From the NCBI GenBank assembly GCA_016281775.1, contig JAEEJH010000034.1, positions 1 through 51,502 of the forward strand: a stretch of 51,502 nt of DNA, in the 5' to 3' direction. Both the position numbers and the translations under genes were made by a program. Source of the DNA: Clostridiales bacterium (lineage in GTDB: Bacteria > Bacillota > Clostridia > Oscillospirales > CAG-272). Below the pieces are notes generated by a model that saw nothing but the letters and a program-made list of their open reading frames with translations, searched no databases and was not told the origin of the DNA. Positions 25,158 through 34,377 of the stretch are shown here, piece after piece. How positions within the stretch are numbered: the stretch's first letter is position 1; each line of letters opens with the position of its first letter.

Positions 25158-27374
25158 TTATTTTTCGGAACAGTCGTTTATAAGACATCCGGAGAGTATT
25201 ATTTCCCGTTCTTTGACTGAAAGATTGCGCATATAAAGCGTAATGATTTTCGTTTTGCCGCCGCTTATCAGCGCGGCGTCGACCGATTCCGCACCGTTCT
25301 TGATCGCTTCGCGAATGCCGCGAACGTATATGTGATCTCCGACAGAAAAGGCGGATGGATCGTCGCAGGTAAAAGGTATCATGCCCCAGTTTATGAGGTT
25401 GCTTCTGTAACGCTTGGTCGCGTATTCAGCGCAGATATTAGCGGCGCCGCCGAGGACTCTCTGGCATGAAGCGGCCTGCTCGCGCGCCGAGCCGTCGCCG
25501 GGTTTGACGGATACGACGACAGAACCTATTTGAGTTCTCGCCGGATCGGGGTTGAAACCGAGCGCGCCTGTTACGAAAGACAATTCGCCGCGGAAAGGAT
25601 CTTTGCCCGTCCGTCGCTCGTCTTCAAGCGCTTTAACGTCTTTTGCCCGCTTGACGTAATCGGGGCATTTGCGGCTGAGAGCGAATTCGGAAAGTTTATA
25701 CGGATTGGATCTGTAAGAAGACGTCTCTCCCGACGGAATCAGTTCGTCAGTCGTCGTGACAGGATCCGAAATACACGCGGCGGCGCATAAAAGCATATCG
25801 TCGGCAAGCGGCGGTATTTCGGGCCAGTCTGCGATACCCGGACCGTAAACGAGAGAAGCGGACGGATCCGGCTTTCCGAGCCCGTCGTAAACGCTTCTTT
25901 CATAAGGAGACGGGTCGAATTCATAACCGTATGCTCTGTATTCCGTATCAAGCTCGGAAGCGGGAGTAAGGATCCCTCCGTTGACCGCCGTTGCGGCAAT
26001 ACTTCTCGCGTCCATGAGCGCGACCGCGGCGGATTGCCCGCCGTTCGGCTTGCTGCCTTCGCGGTTGGGGAAATTTCTCGTCGTATGACGTATCGAAAGC
26101 GATGAATTCGACGGCGTATCGCACGCGCCGAAGCAAGGCCCGCAGAACGCGGTCCTTACGGTCGCGCCTGCTGAGATGAGTCTCGCTGTGACGCCGTTTT
26201 TGATCAGCTGCAGCGCTTCGGGTTGGCTTGCGGGGTATACGGAGAGCGAAAAACCGCCGACGCCTTTGTCACCGAGTATATCGGCGGCCGCGCATACGTT
26301 ATCGAAAATACCTCCCGCGCATCCCGCGATCACACCCTGATCGACGGTCACGGCGCCGTTTCTGACTTTATCCGTCAGGCGCAGACCGCTCATGCCGAGA
26401 TTTTCTTCTGCGTATTTTTCAACGCTGTTCAGGATATCGCGGGCGTTTTTGATAAATTCTTTGACAGTATAAACGTTCGACGGGTGAAACGGCAGAGCGA
26501 TCATAGGTTCTATCTTCGACATGTTGACTTCGATCAGCGCGTCGTAATATGCGCCGTCTTCGACCGACAGCTTTTTGTAATCGTTTTTTCTGCCGTGTTT
26601 ATTCAAATATTCTTCTGTTTTTCCGTCAGTTTCCCACACAGAAGAAAGACACGCCGTCTCGGTCGTCATAACGTCAACACCGTTACGGTATTCGACGGAC
26701 AGAGAAGAAATACCGTCGCCGCAGAATTCGAGTATCGCGTTTTTGACTATACCGGAATCGAAAACCGCGCCTATCAAGGCAAGGGCAACGTCGTGAGGAC
26801 CTACGTACGGAGCGGGTCTGCCTGTCAGACGAACGCAGACAACGCGCGGAGGATTGATCTCGTAAGATATACCGAGAAGCTGTTTTGCAAGCTCCGGACC
26901 GCCTTCACCGATACCGAGAGTACCGAGCGCGCCGTAACGCGTGTGTGAATCGGAACCGAGGATCATTTTGCCGCATCCGGCGAACCGTTCACGCATAAAT
27001 GAGTGTATAACGGCTTCGTGAGCGGGTACGAAAATACCGCCGTATTTTTTACAAGCGGAAAGGCCGAAACGGTGGTCGTCTTCGTTTATCGTGCCGCCCA
27101 CTGCACAAAGAGAGTTGTGGCAATTCGTAAGAACGTACGGTATGGGGAAGCGTTCAAGCCTGCCCGTGGCGCGCGCGGTCTGTATTATCCCGACGTAGGT
27201 AATATCGTGTGAAGCCATAGCGTCAAAACGGAGATGAAACTTACCGTCCGGTTCTGACAAGCCGTGCTCCGACATGATCTTATATGCAAGAGTTTTAATG
27301 CGGTTTGAAGTGTTTTCGGACGGCACGAATCTGCCGTTACTGTATATTACGCCTCTGTTTGTTATTTTTATCAT
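25158..27374 (-). CDS. Aconitase-family hydratase (single-chain, YbhJ-like)
   Basis: Fe-S cysteines in AGCAGGIFDN and AFCGPCFGACDTPSNSS; RNFPNREGSKPNGGQSAAVALMDARSIAATAVNGG; MILGSDSHTRYGALGTLGIGEGG. Confidence 0.83.
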   Translation of the reverse strand: MIKITNRGVIYSNGRFVPSENTSNRIKTLAYKIMSEHGLSEPDGKFHLRFDAMASHDITYVGIIQTARATGRLERFPIPYVLTNCHNSLCAVGGTINEDDHRFGLSACKKYGGIFVPAHEAVIHSFMRERFAGCGKMILGSDSHTRYGALGTLGIGEGGPELAKQLLGISYEINPPRVVCVRLTGRPAPYVGPHDVALALIGAVFDSGIVKNAILEFCGDGISSLSVEYRNGVDVMTTETACLSSVWETDGKTEEYLNKHGRKNDYKKLSVEDGAYYDALIEVNMSKIEPMIALPFHPSNVYTVKEFIKNARDILNSVEKYAEENLGMSGLRLTDKVRNGAVTVDQGVIAGCAGGIFDNVCAAADILGDKGVGGFSLSVYPASQPEALQLIKNGVTARLISAGATVRTAFCGPCFGACDTPSNSSLSIRHTTRNFPNREGSKPNGGQSAAVALMDARSIAATAVNGGILTPASELDTEYRAYGYEFDPSPYERSVYDGLGKPDPSASLVYGPGIADWPEIPPLADDMLLCAAACISDPVTTTDELIPSGETSSYRSNPYKLSEFALSRKCPDYVKRAKDVKALEDERRTGKDPFRGELSFVTGALGFNPDPARTQIGSVVVSVKPGDGSAREQAASCQRVLGGAANICAEYATKRYRSNLINWGMIPFTCDDPSAFSVGDHIYVRGIREAIKNGAESVDAALISGGKTKIITLYMRNLSVKEREIILSGCLINDCSEK

Positions 27375-27391
27375 TTCGGATCCCTCCGGTT

Positions 27392-29206
27392 TCAGAATTT
27401 ATTGATAAGAGATTCACTTTTGTAAACGGAGCCGGAATAAGGCAAAACGTCAACGGTCAGCGAACAGTCGCATCCGTCGCATGGCGAGTTTTTGGCTCTG
27501 ATCGGCAGAGAAAGACCGCCGCTGCCGCCGTAAGAAGGCGACGTTGTCGAGAAAACTTCGGAATAAAACCCGGGTTTGGGTACGCCTATGATCCGGTTTA
27601 CGGACGCTTCCCGCGTAAAATTGAATACGCAGACGACAAATCCGGAAGAGCAGTATCTGACGAACGCCGTAAGGTTTTTTTCGTTTTTAAGCAGTTTGAA
27701 CCCGTTCCATCCCGAATCTGATCCCCAAAGTTCCTGCGAATTGAGATAAAAGTAATTCAGATCCGAAGAAAAAACGAGCGCTTTTGAATTAAGGTCGGAC
27801 GAGGCGTTGTACCAGTTCACGAGAGCAGACGTTTTTCTGCCGTCAAAATCAGCGTATTCACAACCGGAATAAACGGATCTTTTGCCCGGTATACAGGTGG
27901 TGAAAAGCAGGTAAGCGCGGTAAAACGATATCTTGTCAGACAAAGAAGAGAATCTCTCTTTGAGTACGCGGTCGGTCGGACGGATCGGAATAATGTAATT
28001 CTCGTCGAATCTCGAAGCGAGCATCGATACCTGTCCGGGACCCGGCGCCGAAAGGGTTGACGTATCGCCGGTCCTCGCCTTGTCTATAACGTAGTCGAAG
28101 CCCATACCGCCCGAAAAGAGAGGTTTCGTTATGGCGGATCTTACCGGTCCCGGCTCGCATATAAGTAATACGTCGGGATATTTTTCGTAAAGGACCCGTG
28201 TGATCTTCTTCAGAAGAGTCGAAACGCTCTTCGATCTGTGACCGTCGTCAGACATCGAATATCTTGAAAGATCAAGACAGATCCCATCCGCGCGGTATTC
28301 GGCGGCGAGCATCACGATACCGGATATCAGAAAAGACACGACTTCATTTTTATCGATATCAAAAGTACGGTATTCGCCGTTTTCTTTTCGATCGTAAATC
28401 GCTCCGCCGTCGAATTCGTTCAGTCCTGATTCGCTTTCTTCAAAGCCGAGCAGCGGCACGTCGAAGATCACTCCGACTGAATATCTGTGCATTTTTAAAA
28501 CGAACGACGTCAGATCTTCCGGTGTGCCGAAACGGCTGTCGACGGAAAATCTGCCCGCGGTGATCTTTCCCTGACCGTCGCATCGTGTAAAAACAGGCAT
28601 TTTTACGTGAGTAAAACCCATTTTCTTCATATAAGGGGCGATCATATCCGCAAGAGCAGCGTAAGTCATAAACGAGCCGCCGCGGTTGCGGTAAAACGTG
28701 CCTGGGTCGAATTCGTATATATTGAGCGCCGAGTTCACACTCTTGAATCTGCCTCTCGAAGCGAGCCATACCGCGTCGTCACTGTCCGAAGCGGGAGGCT
28801 CGTAAAGATATGAAGCGCCGTCGTCGGCGCATTCGCCGTACAAGGCGAACGGATCGGCTTTGACTGTTATCTTGCTTTTATTGAAAATGAGATATTTATA
28901 TCTTATCTTGTCCCCGTTTGAAAAATCGAGCGGAACTGAGGCTTGCCATATGCCTTCGTCGTGCGTCTTTTTCATCATACAGGTTTCTTCCCAGTTGTTG
29001 AAATCGCCGACGACGAAGACGCTGTCGGCGTTCGGAGCCCATACGCGGAAGACCGTGTATACCGAGCCGTCGTCGTCTTTGCGCTTGTGAGCGCCGAAAT
29101 AATTATACAGATTATAATGATTTCCGTGGCTGAAAAGATAATGGTTTGTCGCTTTGTTTTTTGCCATGTTTATATTCCCGATAATATTTTTTTCATTATA
29201 CACCAT
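27392..29206 (-). CDS. CBM48-GH13 GlgB-like protein with altered active-site motifs
   Basis: CBM48 region YTVFRVWAPNADSVFVVGDFNNWEE; GH13_9-like ADMIAPYMKKMGFTHVKMPVF, SRFGTPEDL, ENYIIPIRPTDRV; homologous to the GlgB scaffold. Confidence 0.8.
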   Translation of the reverse strand: MVYNEKNIIGNINMAKNKATNHYLFSHGNHYNLYNYFGAHKRKDDDGSVYTVFRVWAPNADSVFVVGDFNNWEETCMMKKTHDEGIWQASVPLDFSNGDKIRYKYLIFNKSKITVKADPFALYGECADDGASYLYEPPASDSDDAVWLASRGRFKSVNSALNIYEFDPGTFYRNRGGSFMTYAALADMIAPYMKKMGFTHVKMPVFTRCDGQGKITAGRFSVDSRFGTPEDLTSFVLKMHRYSVGVIFDVPLLGFEESESGLNEFDGGAIYDRKENGEYRTFDIDKNEVVSFLISGIVMLAAEYRADGICLDLSRYSMSDDGHRSKSVSTLLKKITRVLYEKYPDVLLICEPGPVRSAITKPLFSGGMGFDYVIDKARTGDTSTLSAPGPGQVSMLASRFDENYIIPIRPTDRVLKERFSSLSDKISFYRAYLLFTTCIPGKRSVYSGCEYADFDGRKTSALVNWYNASSDLNSKALVFSSDLNYFYLNSQELWGSDSGWNGFKLLKNEKNLTAFVRYCSSGFVVCVFNFTREASVNRIIGVPKPGFYSEVFSTTSPSYGGSGGLSLPIRAKNSPCDGCDCSLTVDVLPYSGSVYKSESLINKF

Positions 29207-29336
29207 GATAAAGAAAAAAGCAATACTTTTTTGATTTTTTTGAACCGATCGGGATGTTTAGTAACAATTTGGATATTGAAATATCAAACTATTTAATGTA
29301 TATTAAAAGCAGCCGATCAAGAAAAGAGAAAATTAT

Positions 29337-30014
29337 ATGATTAAAATAGCTCCTTCTATCCTCTCAGCTGATTTTTCAAAGCTTGGAGAAGATATACTGA
29401 AAACCAAAGATGCAGGCGCGGAATACCTGCATATAGACGTTATGGACGGGGTATTCGTACCGAACATTTCGTTCGGAGCGCCTGTGTATAAATGTATCAG
29501 AAAACTGACTGATCAGTTTTTTGACGTTCATCTGATGATCGTAGATCCTATCAGATATATTGACGCTTTTGCAAAAGCCGGCGCTGACGGAATCACGATA
29601 CACCACGAAGCGTGTTCCGACCAGATCGAAACGCTCGAATATATAAGAAGCAAAGGCTGCAGACCCGCGATCTCCATAAAGCCCAAGACCGATCCGTATG
29701 TACTTGAAGGGTATCTGCCGTACGTCGATATGATACTGATAATGTCGGTAGAACCGGGGTTCGGAGGGCAGTCGTTCATACCGTCGGCGATCGACAGCAC
29801 ACGCGTCGCCGCTGAACTCGTAAAAGCGAGCGGGCGTGATATAGATATTGAAGTCGACGGAGGCCTGAGCGCGGCAAATGTCGGTCTCGTAACGTCAGTC
29901 GGCGCGAACGTGATCGTTGCCGGTTCGGCGATTTTCGGCGCGCAGAATATAAGCGCGGCGGTGAAAGAGATACGGGATAACGGCGAAAACGAATACCGCA
30001 GACTGCTCAAATAA
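29337..30014 (+). CDS. rpe: Ribulose-phosphate 3-epimerase
   Basis: IAPSILSADFSKLGEDI, HIDVMDGVFVPNISFG, FDVHLMI, MSVEPGFGGQSFIP, EVDGGLSAAN. Confidence 0.96.
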   Translation: MIKIAPSILSADFSKLGEDILKTKDAGAEYLHIDVMDGVFVPNISFGAPVYKCIRKLTDQFFDVHLMIVDPIRYIDAFAKAGADGITIHHEACSDQIETLEYIRSKGCRPAISIKPKTDPYVLEGYLPYVDMILIMSVEPGFGGQSFIPSAIDSTRVAAELVKASGRDIDIEVDGGLSAANVGLVTSVGANVIVAGSAIFGAQNISAAVKEIRDNGENEYRRLLK

Positions 30015-30038
30015 ATCTCAAACTTAACGGAGGCTGTT

Positions 30039-30929
30039 ATGAAAAAGGGATATCTGTTTTTGATATTGATTTTCTGCGCGGCCTTTCTGTCGTATTACCG
30101 TGCTTACGCAGTCATACAGACGTCGCCGAAACAAGAACATATAGAACTGACCGTCGAGAAGACGTCGGTCCCTCCGGTTGTAGACGGGATCCTCGCTGAA
30201 GACGAATACATAAAACTTGATATCAGCGATGATATGCTTTCATACGTAGTCGCGTCCGAAACGGACTGGGCGCGTATAAAAAAGACCGGGTTTGAAGCGT
30301 ACGCGGCGGTATACGACGGCAGATTTTTTGTAGCGGTCGAATACAGGCTTGATCCGGAATACAGAAAGACCGAATGCGAGGCAAAAAACATGTGGGCGCA
30401 GTCTTGCCTGCTAATGTCTTTTGCCGGTAAAGGCGCATCCGGCAGATGCGCGCTTGAACTCGGTATAAGAGAAGACGGCTGTTATATATGGCGTCTGGCG
30501 GACGGAGGAAAAGCACCTGATACGGAACAGAGCGTAAGATATGATAACGGCGTCTATACTTATGAGTTCTCTCTCGACATCGCTTCGTTTTGTGAAGAAG
30601 AAGACGGGTTCCTGTTTTGCTTCAGCATCTCCGCGGGTGATTTTTACAATAACGGAAGATACGCATATATCCAGTTAGGTAAAGGTATTTCCGGGTTTTC
30701 GTCGTCTGAAAACGCAGACGCCGGAAAAGACGCGGCTCTGTTTCCCGAGATAAAAATAACGGAGCGGATCGAAGAGACCGCTATCGAAACGGAGATCGTG
30801 CCAGAGACAGAAAACGAGATCCCTCCTTCCGGAGACGACGGTTTGATCTTCATAACCGCGGCAGCGGCGGCGATATGCGCTGCGCTTGCCGTCTTGAGTG
30901 TAAAATACGGAAAAAATCTTTATAATTGA
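30039..30929 (+). CDS. Secreted/membrane-anchored protein with CBM9/DOMON-like domain
   Basis: Signal peptide, VVDGILAEDEY motif, beta-rich domain, acidic linker, C-terminal TM. Confidence 0.5.
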   Translation: MKKGYLFLILIFCAAFLSYYRAYAVIQTSPKQEHIELTVEKTSVPPVVDGILAEDEYIKLDISDDMLSYVVASETDWARIKKTGFEAYAAVYDGRFFVAVEYRLDPEYRKTECEAKNMWAQSCLLMSFAGKGASGRCALELGIREDGCYIWRLADGGKAPDTEQSVRYDNGVYTYEFSLDIASFCEEEDGFLFCFSISAGDFYNNGRYAYIQLGKGISGFSSSENADAGKDAALFPEIKITERIEETAIETEIVPETENEIPPSGDDGLIFITAAAAAICAALAVLSVKYGKNLYN

Positions 30930-30942
30930 TTGTTGATTATTA

Positions 30943-30971
30943 TTGACAAAAGCGCCGTTTGGTGTTATAAT
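30943..30971 (+). promoter_or_regulatory. Consensus sigma-A promoter of the ileS leader
   Basis: TTGACA, 17 nt, TATAAT. Confidence 0.85.
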
Positions 30972-30977
30972 ACTAAA

Positions 30978-31197
30978 AATGCCATGATGAAGACAGTAGT
31001 TTTGCATCTGTGAAGATCAGCGAGCCGGGTACGGTGTGAGCCGGCGCTTCGCCGCAAAACGAATATCACTTCGGAGCAGCGCACCGAAAGGGTCACCGAG
31101 TAGACTGCGACGTAAGCTTCACGTCAGAAGCGGGCATATGTCGGTATGTTATCTTATAATGTATAACTATGCTCTCGATATGGGAGCATTTATTTTT
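30978..31197 (+). promoter_or_regulatory. T-box-like (tRNA-Ile) leader upstream of ileS
   Basis: GATGAAGACAGTAG box, stem I GTTTTGC/GCAAAAC, GAAG/CTTC, GCCGG/CCGGC, distal AGCGAGCCGGGTACGGTG, specifier region GAATATCACTTCGGAGC with ATC (31065-31067), ACCGAAAGG/GAGTAGACTGCGACG, followed by a terminator. Confidence 0.8.
31169..31197 (+). terminator. Leader terminator of the ileS T-box
   Basis: ATGCTCtcgatatggGAGCAT followed by TTATTTTT. Confidence 0.75.
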
Positions 31198-31217
31198 GTA
31201 AAGGATCGGAGTAAACT

Positions 31218-34200
31218 ATGTACAAGAAAGTCGATACCTCTCTCGATTTCGTCTCGCGTGAAAAAGAGATAAAAGAATTCTGGGAGAAAAACAGAATATT
31301 CGAAAAGAGTATGGAGATCCGCGACGGAGCTCCGGATTATACGTTCTACGACGGACCGCCTACGGCTAACGGCAAGCCGCACATCGGTCACGTGCTCACG
31401 AGAGTTATAAAAGATATGATCCCGCGTTACAGAACGATGAAGGGTTACCACGTCCTTCGTAAAGCGGGCTGGGATACGCACGGTCTGCCTGTCGAGATTG
31501 AAGTCGAAAAAATACTCGGTCTGAACGGAAAAGATCAGATAGAACAGTACGGTCTCGAACCGTTCATCAAAAAATGCAAGGAATCCGTGTGGAAATACAA
31601 AGGTATGTGGGAGGATTTCTCCGGCACGGTAGGATACTGGGTCGATATGGATCACCCTTATATCACCTACGAAGACGATTATATCGAATCCGAATGGTGG
31701 GCGCTTAAAGAGATATGGAACAAGGGGCTTTTGTATAAAGGCTTCAAGATCGTCCCGTACTGCCCGCGCTGCGGCACGCCGCTTTCGTCAGCCGAGGTAT
31801 CTCAAGGATATAAGACCGTAAAAGAAAGATCCGCGGTAGTCAGATTCAAATGCAAGGACGAAGACGCTTACTATCTTGTTTGGACGACCACGCCTTGGAC
31901 GCTGCCGTCAAACGTAGCGATCTGCGTAAACCCCGACGATACTTATGTTAAAGTCAAATGCACGGACGGTCATACCTATTATATGGCTGAACCGCTGCTC
32001 GACGCAGTGCTTGGCAAACTGTCTGAAAACGGCGAAAAGGCGTACGAGATAATCGAAAAATTCAAGGGCAAAGACCTTGAATATAAAGAATACGAACCGC
32101 TTTTCGACTGCTCGAAAAAAGTCGCGGACAAACAGGGCAAAAAAGGCTTTTACGTCACCTGTGACGGCTACGTCACGATGTCGGACGGTACCGGTATCGT
32201 CCATATTGCTCCGGCGTTCGGCGAAGACGACGCAAACGTCGGCAGAAACTACGATCTGCCGTTCGTTCAGCTCGTAAACGGCAAAGGCGAAATGGTCGAA
32301 GGCGCGCCCGGTGAAGGCCTGTTCGTAAAGAAAGCCGATCCGGAGATACTCAAACTGCTCAAAGAAGAGGGCAAGCTTTTTGACGCGCCCAAATTCGAAC
32401 ACGAATATCCGCACTGCTGGCGCTGCGACACTCCGCTGATATATTACGCACGCGAATCGTGGTATATCAAGGAGACCGCCGTCAGAGACGATCTTTTGAA
32501 AAACAACGATACCGTAAACTGGATCCCCGAGTCGATAGGCAAGGGCCGTTTCGGCAACTGGCTCGAGAACATTCAGGACTGGGCGATATCGAGAAACAGA
32601 TACTGGGGCACGCCGCTCAATATATGGGAATGCGAATGCGGTCATCAGGAGTGTATCGGCTCGCGCGCCGAGCTTGCCGAAAAGACGGGCGATCCTGAAA
32701 CGGCGAAAGTTGAGCTCCACCGTCCGTATATCGACGCGGTGACGTTCAAATGCCCGATATGCGGCAAAGAAATGCACAGAGTGCCGGAGGTCATAGACTG
32801 CTGGTTCGACTCCGGCGCGATGCCTTTCGCGCAGTGGCATTATCCTTTTGAAAACAAAGAACTGTTCGAGACGCAGTTCCCGGCTGATTTCATATCCGAA
32901 GCTATAGACCAGACGCGCGGCTGGTTCCATTCGCTTATGGCTGAATCAACGCTTCTGTTCAACAAGAGTCCGTATAAGAACGTCATCGTTCTCGGTCACG
33001 TTCAGGACGAAAACGGTCAGAAGATGTCCAAATCAAAGGGCAACGCCGTCGATCCGTTCGAGGCTCTCGACGCGCACGGAGCCGACGCGATACGCTGGTA
33101 TTTCTATTCCAACAGCGCCCCGTGGCTGCCGAACAGATTCAGCAAAAACGCCGTCGTCGAAGGTCAGCGCAAATTTATGGGAACGCTTTGGAACACCTAC
33201 GGATTTTTCGTACTGTATGCGAATATCGACGAATTCGACGCGTCGAAATATCGCCTTGAATACGATAAACTTCAAGTTATAGACAAATGGGTGCTTTCAA
33301 AGCTCAATACGCTGGTGAAGACGGTAGACGGTCACCTCGAAAACTACCGCATAACAGAAACCGCAAGAGCGATGGAAAAATTCGTGGACGAGCTTTCCAA
33401 CTGGTACGTACGCCGCTGCCGCGAACGCTTCTGGGCTAAGGATATGACCGACGACAAAATCGCCGCTTATATGACGCTTTATACCTGTCTCGTAACGTTT
33501 GCCGAAATATCGGCGCCGCTGATTCCGTTCATGGCTGAACAGATATATCAGAATCTTGTAAAGAGCGTCGACGCGTCCGCTCCCGAATCGGTACACCTCT
33601 GCGATTTTCCGAAGGCGGACGAAAAACTCATCGACCCCGAGCTTGAAAAGACGATGGACGAGGCGGTCAATATCGTTTCGCTCGGCCGCGCCTGCAGAAA
33701 CGCCGCCGTTATAAAGAACCGTCAGCCGCTTTCAAGAATGTTCATCAGCGCGCCGACAAAGCTCAACGAGTTCTATATTGACATAATAAAGGACGAGCTG
33801 AACGTAAAACAGGCGGAGTTTACCGACGATCTGCGCGCGTTCACGACTTATTCGCTCAAGCCTCAGCTCAAAACGCTCGGCAGAAAACTCGGTAAGAATA
33901 TTAACGCTTTCCGCGAATACCTGCAGACGATCGACGGCAACGCAGCGATGGATGAGATCAAAGCGACCGGCGGGCTCAAAGTGACGCTTAACGGCGAAGA
34001 GATGTTCATAGAAGAAGCCGATCTGCTTATCGAAGCGGCTAAGGTCGAAGGCTACGAATCCGTTTCGGATTTCGGCGTTACGGTAGTGCTCGATACGACT
34101 CTTACCGAAGAGCTGATAGAAGAAGGTTTCGTTCGTGAGATCATATCGAAGATCCAGACCATGAGAAAAGAAGCCGGGTTTGAAGTTATGGACAGAATTA

Positions 34201-34376
34201 ACGTTACCTTATCCGTATCCGACGCGCTCTGCGGTTACGTAACGCGAAATACCGAACAGATCTGTGACGAAACTCTCGCTGATTCGGTGGAACGCAAAGA
34301 ACCGTCAGGCTACGTGAAAGAATGGAACATCAACGGTGAAAACGCCGTATTCGGCGTTGTGAAAGTCGGAGGATAA
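31218..34376 (+). CDS. ileS: Isoleucine--tRNA ligase
   Basis: DGPPTANGKPHIGHVLTRVIKD, GWDTHGLPVEIEVEK, KMSKSKGNAVDPFE. Confidence 0.97.
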   Translation: MYKKVDTSLDFVSREKEIKEFWEKNRIFEKSMEIRDGAPDYTFYDGPPTANGKPHIGHVLTRVIKDMIPRYRTMKGYHVLRKAGWDTHGLPVEIEVEKILGLNGKDQIEQYGLEPFIKKCKESVWKYKGMWEDFSGTVGYWVDMDHPYITYEDDYIESEWWALKEIWNKGLLYKGFKIVPYCPRCGTPLSSAEVSQGYKTVKERSAVVRFKCKDEDAYYLVWTTTPWTLPSNVAICVNPDDTYVKVKCTDGHTYYMAEPLLDAVLGKLSENGEKAYEIIEKFKGKDLEYKEYEPLFDCSKKVADKQGKKGFYVTCDGYVTMSDGTGIVHIAPAFGEDDANVGRNYDLPFVQLVNGKGEMVEGAPGEGLFVKKADPEILKLLKEEGKLFDAPKFEHEYPHCWRCDTPLIYYARESWYIKETAVRDDLLKNNDTVNWIPESIGKGRFGNWLENIQDWAISRNRYWGTPLNIWECECGHQECIGSRAELAEKTGDPETAKVELHRPYIDAVTFKCPICGKEMHRVPEVIDCWFDSGAMPFAQWHYPFENKELFETQFPADFISEAIDQTRGWFHSLMAESTLLFNKSPYKNVIVLGHVQDENGQKMSKSKGNAVDPFEALDAHGADAIRWYFYSNSAPWLPNRFSKNAVVEGQRKFMGTLWNTYGFFVLYANIDEFDASKYRLEYDKLQVIDKWVLSKLNTLVKTVDGHLENYRITETARAMEKFVDELSNWYVRRCRERFWAKDMTDDKIAAYMTLYTCLVTFAEISAPLIPFMAEQIYQNLVKSVDASAPESVHLCDFPKADEKLIDPELEKTMDEAVNIVSLGRACRNAAVIKNRQPLSRMFISAPTKLNEFYIDIIKDELNVKQAEFTDDLRAFTTYSLKPQLKTLGRKLGKNINAFREYLQTIDGNAAMDEIKATGGLKVTLNGEEMFIEEADLLIEAAKVEGYESVSDFGVTVVLDTTLTEELIEEGFVREIISKIQTMRKEAGFEVMDRINVTLSVSDALCGYVTRNTEQICDETLADSVERKEPSGYVKEWNINGENAVFGVVKVGG

Positions 34377-34377
34377 A

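Noticed and set aside
26223-26948. 241-aa plus-strand ORF antisense to the aconitase-family gene
   Set aside because: Codon-bias shadow ORF with no family resemblance; the opposite strand encodes a clear conserved enzyme.
29273-29286. Short inverted repeat GATATTGAAATATC upstream of rpe
   Set aside because: Only 6-bp AT-rich arms in an AT-rich intergenic region; expected by chance.
31908-32930. 340-aa minus-strand ORF inside ileS
   Set aside because: Shadow ORF antisense to a strongly conserved gene; no recognisable protein motifs.
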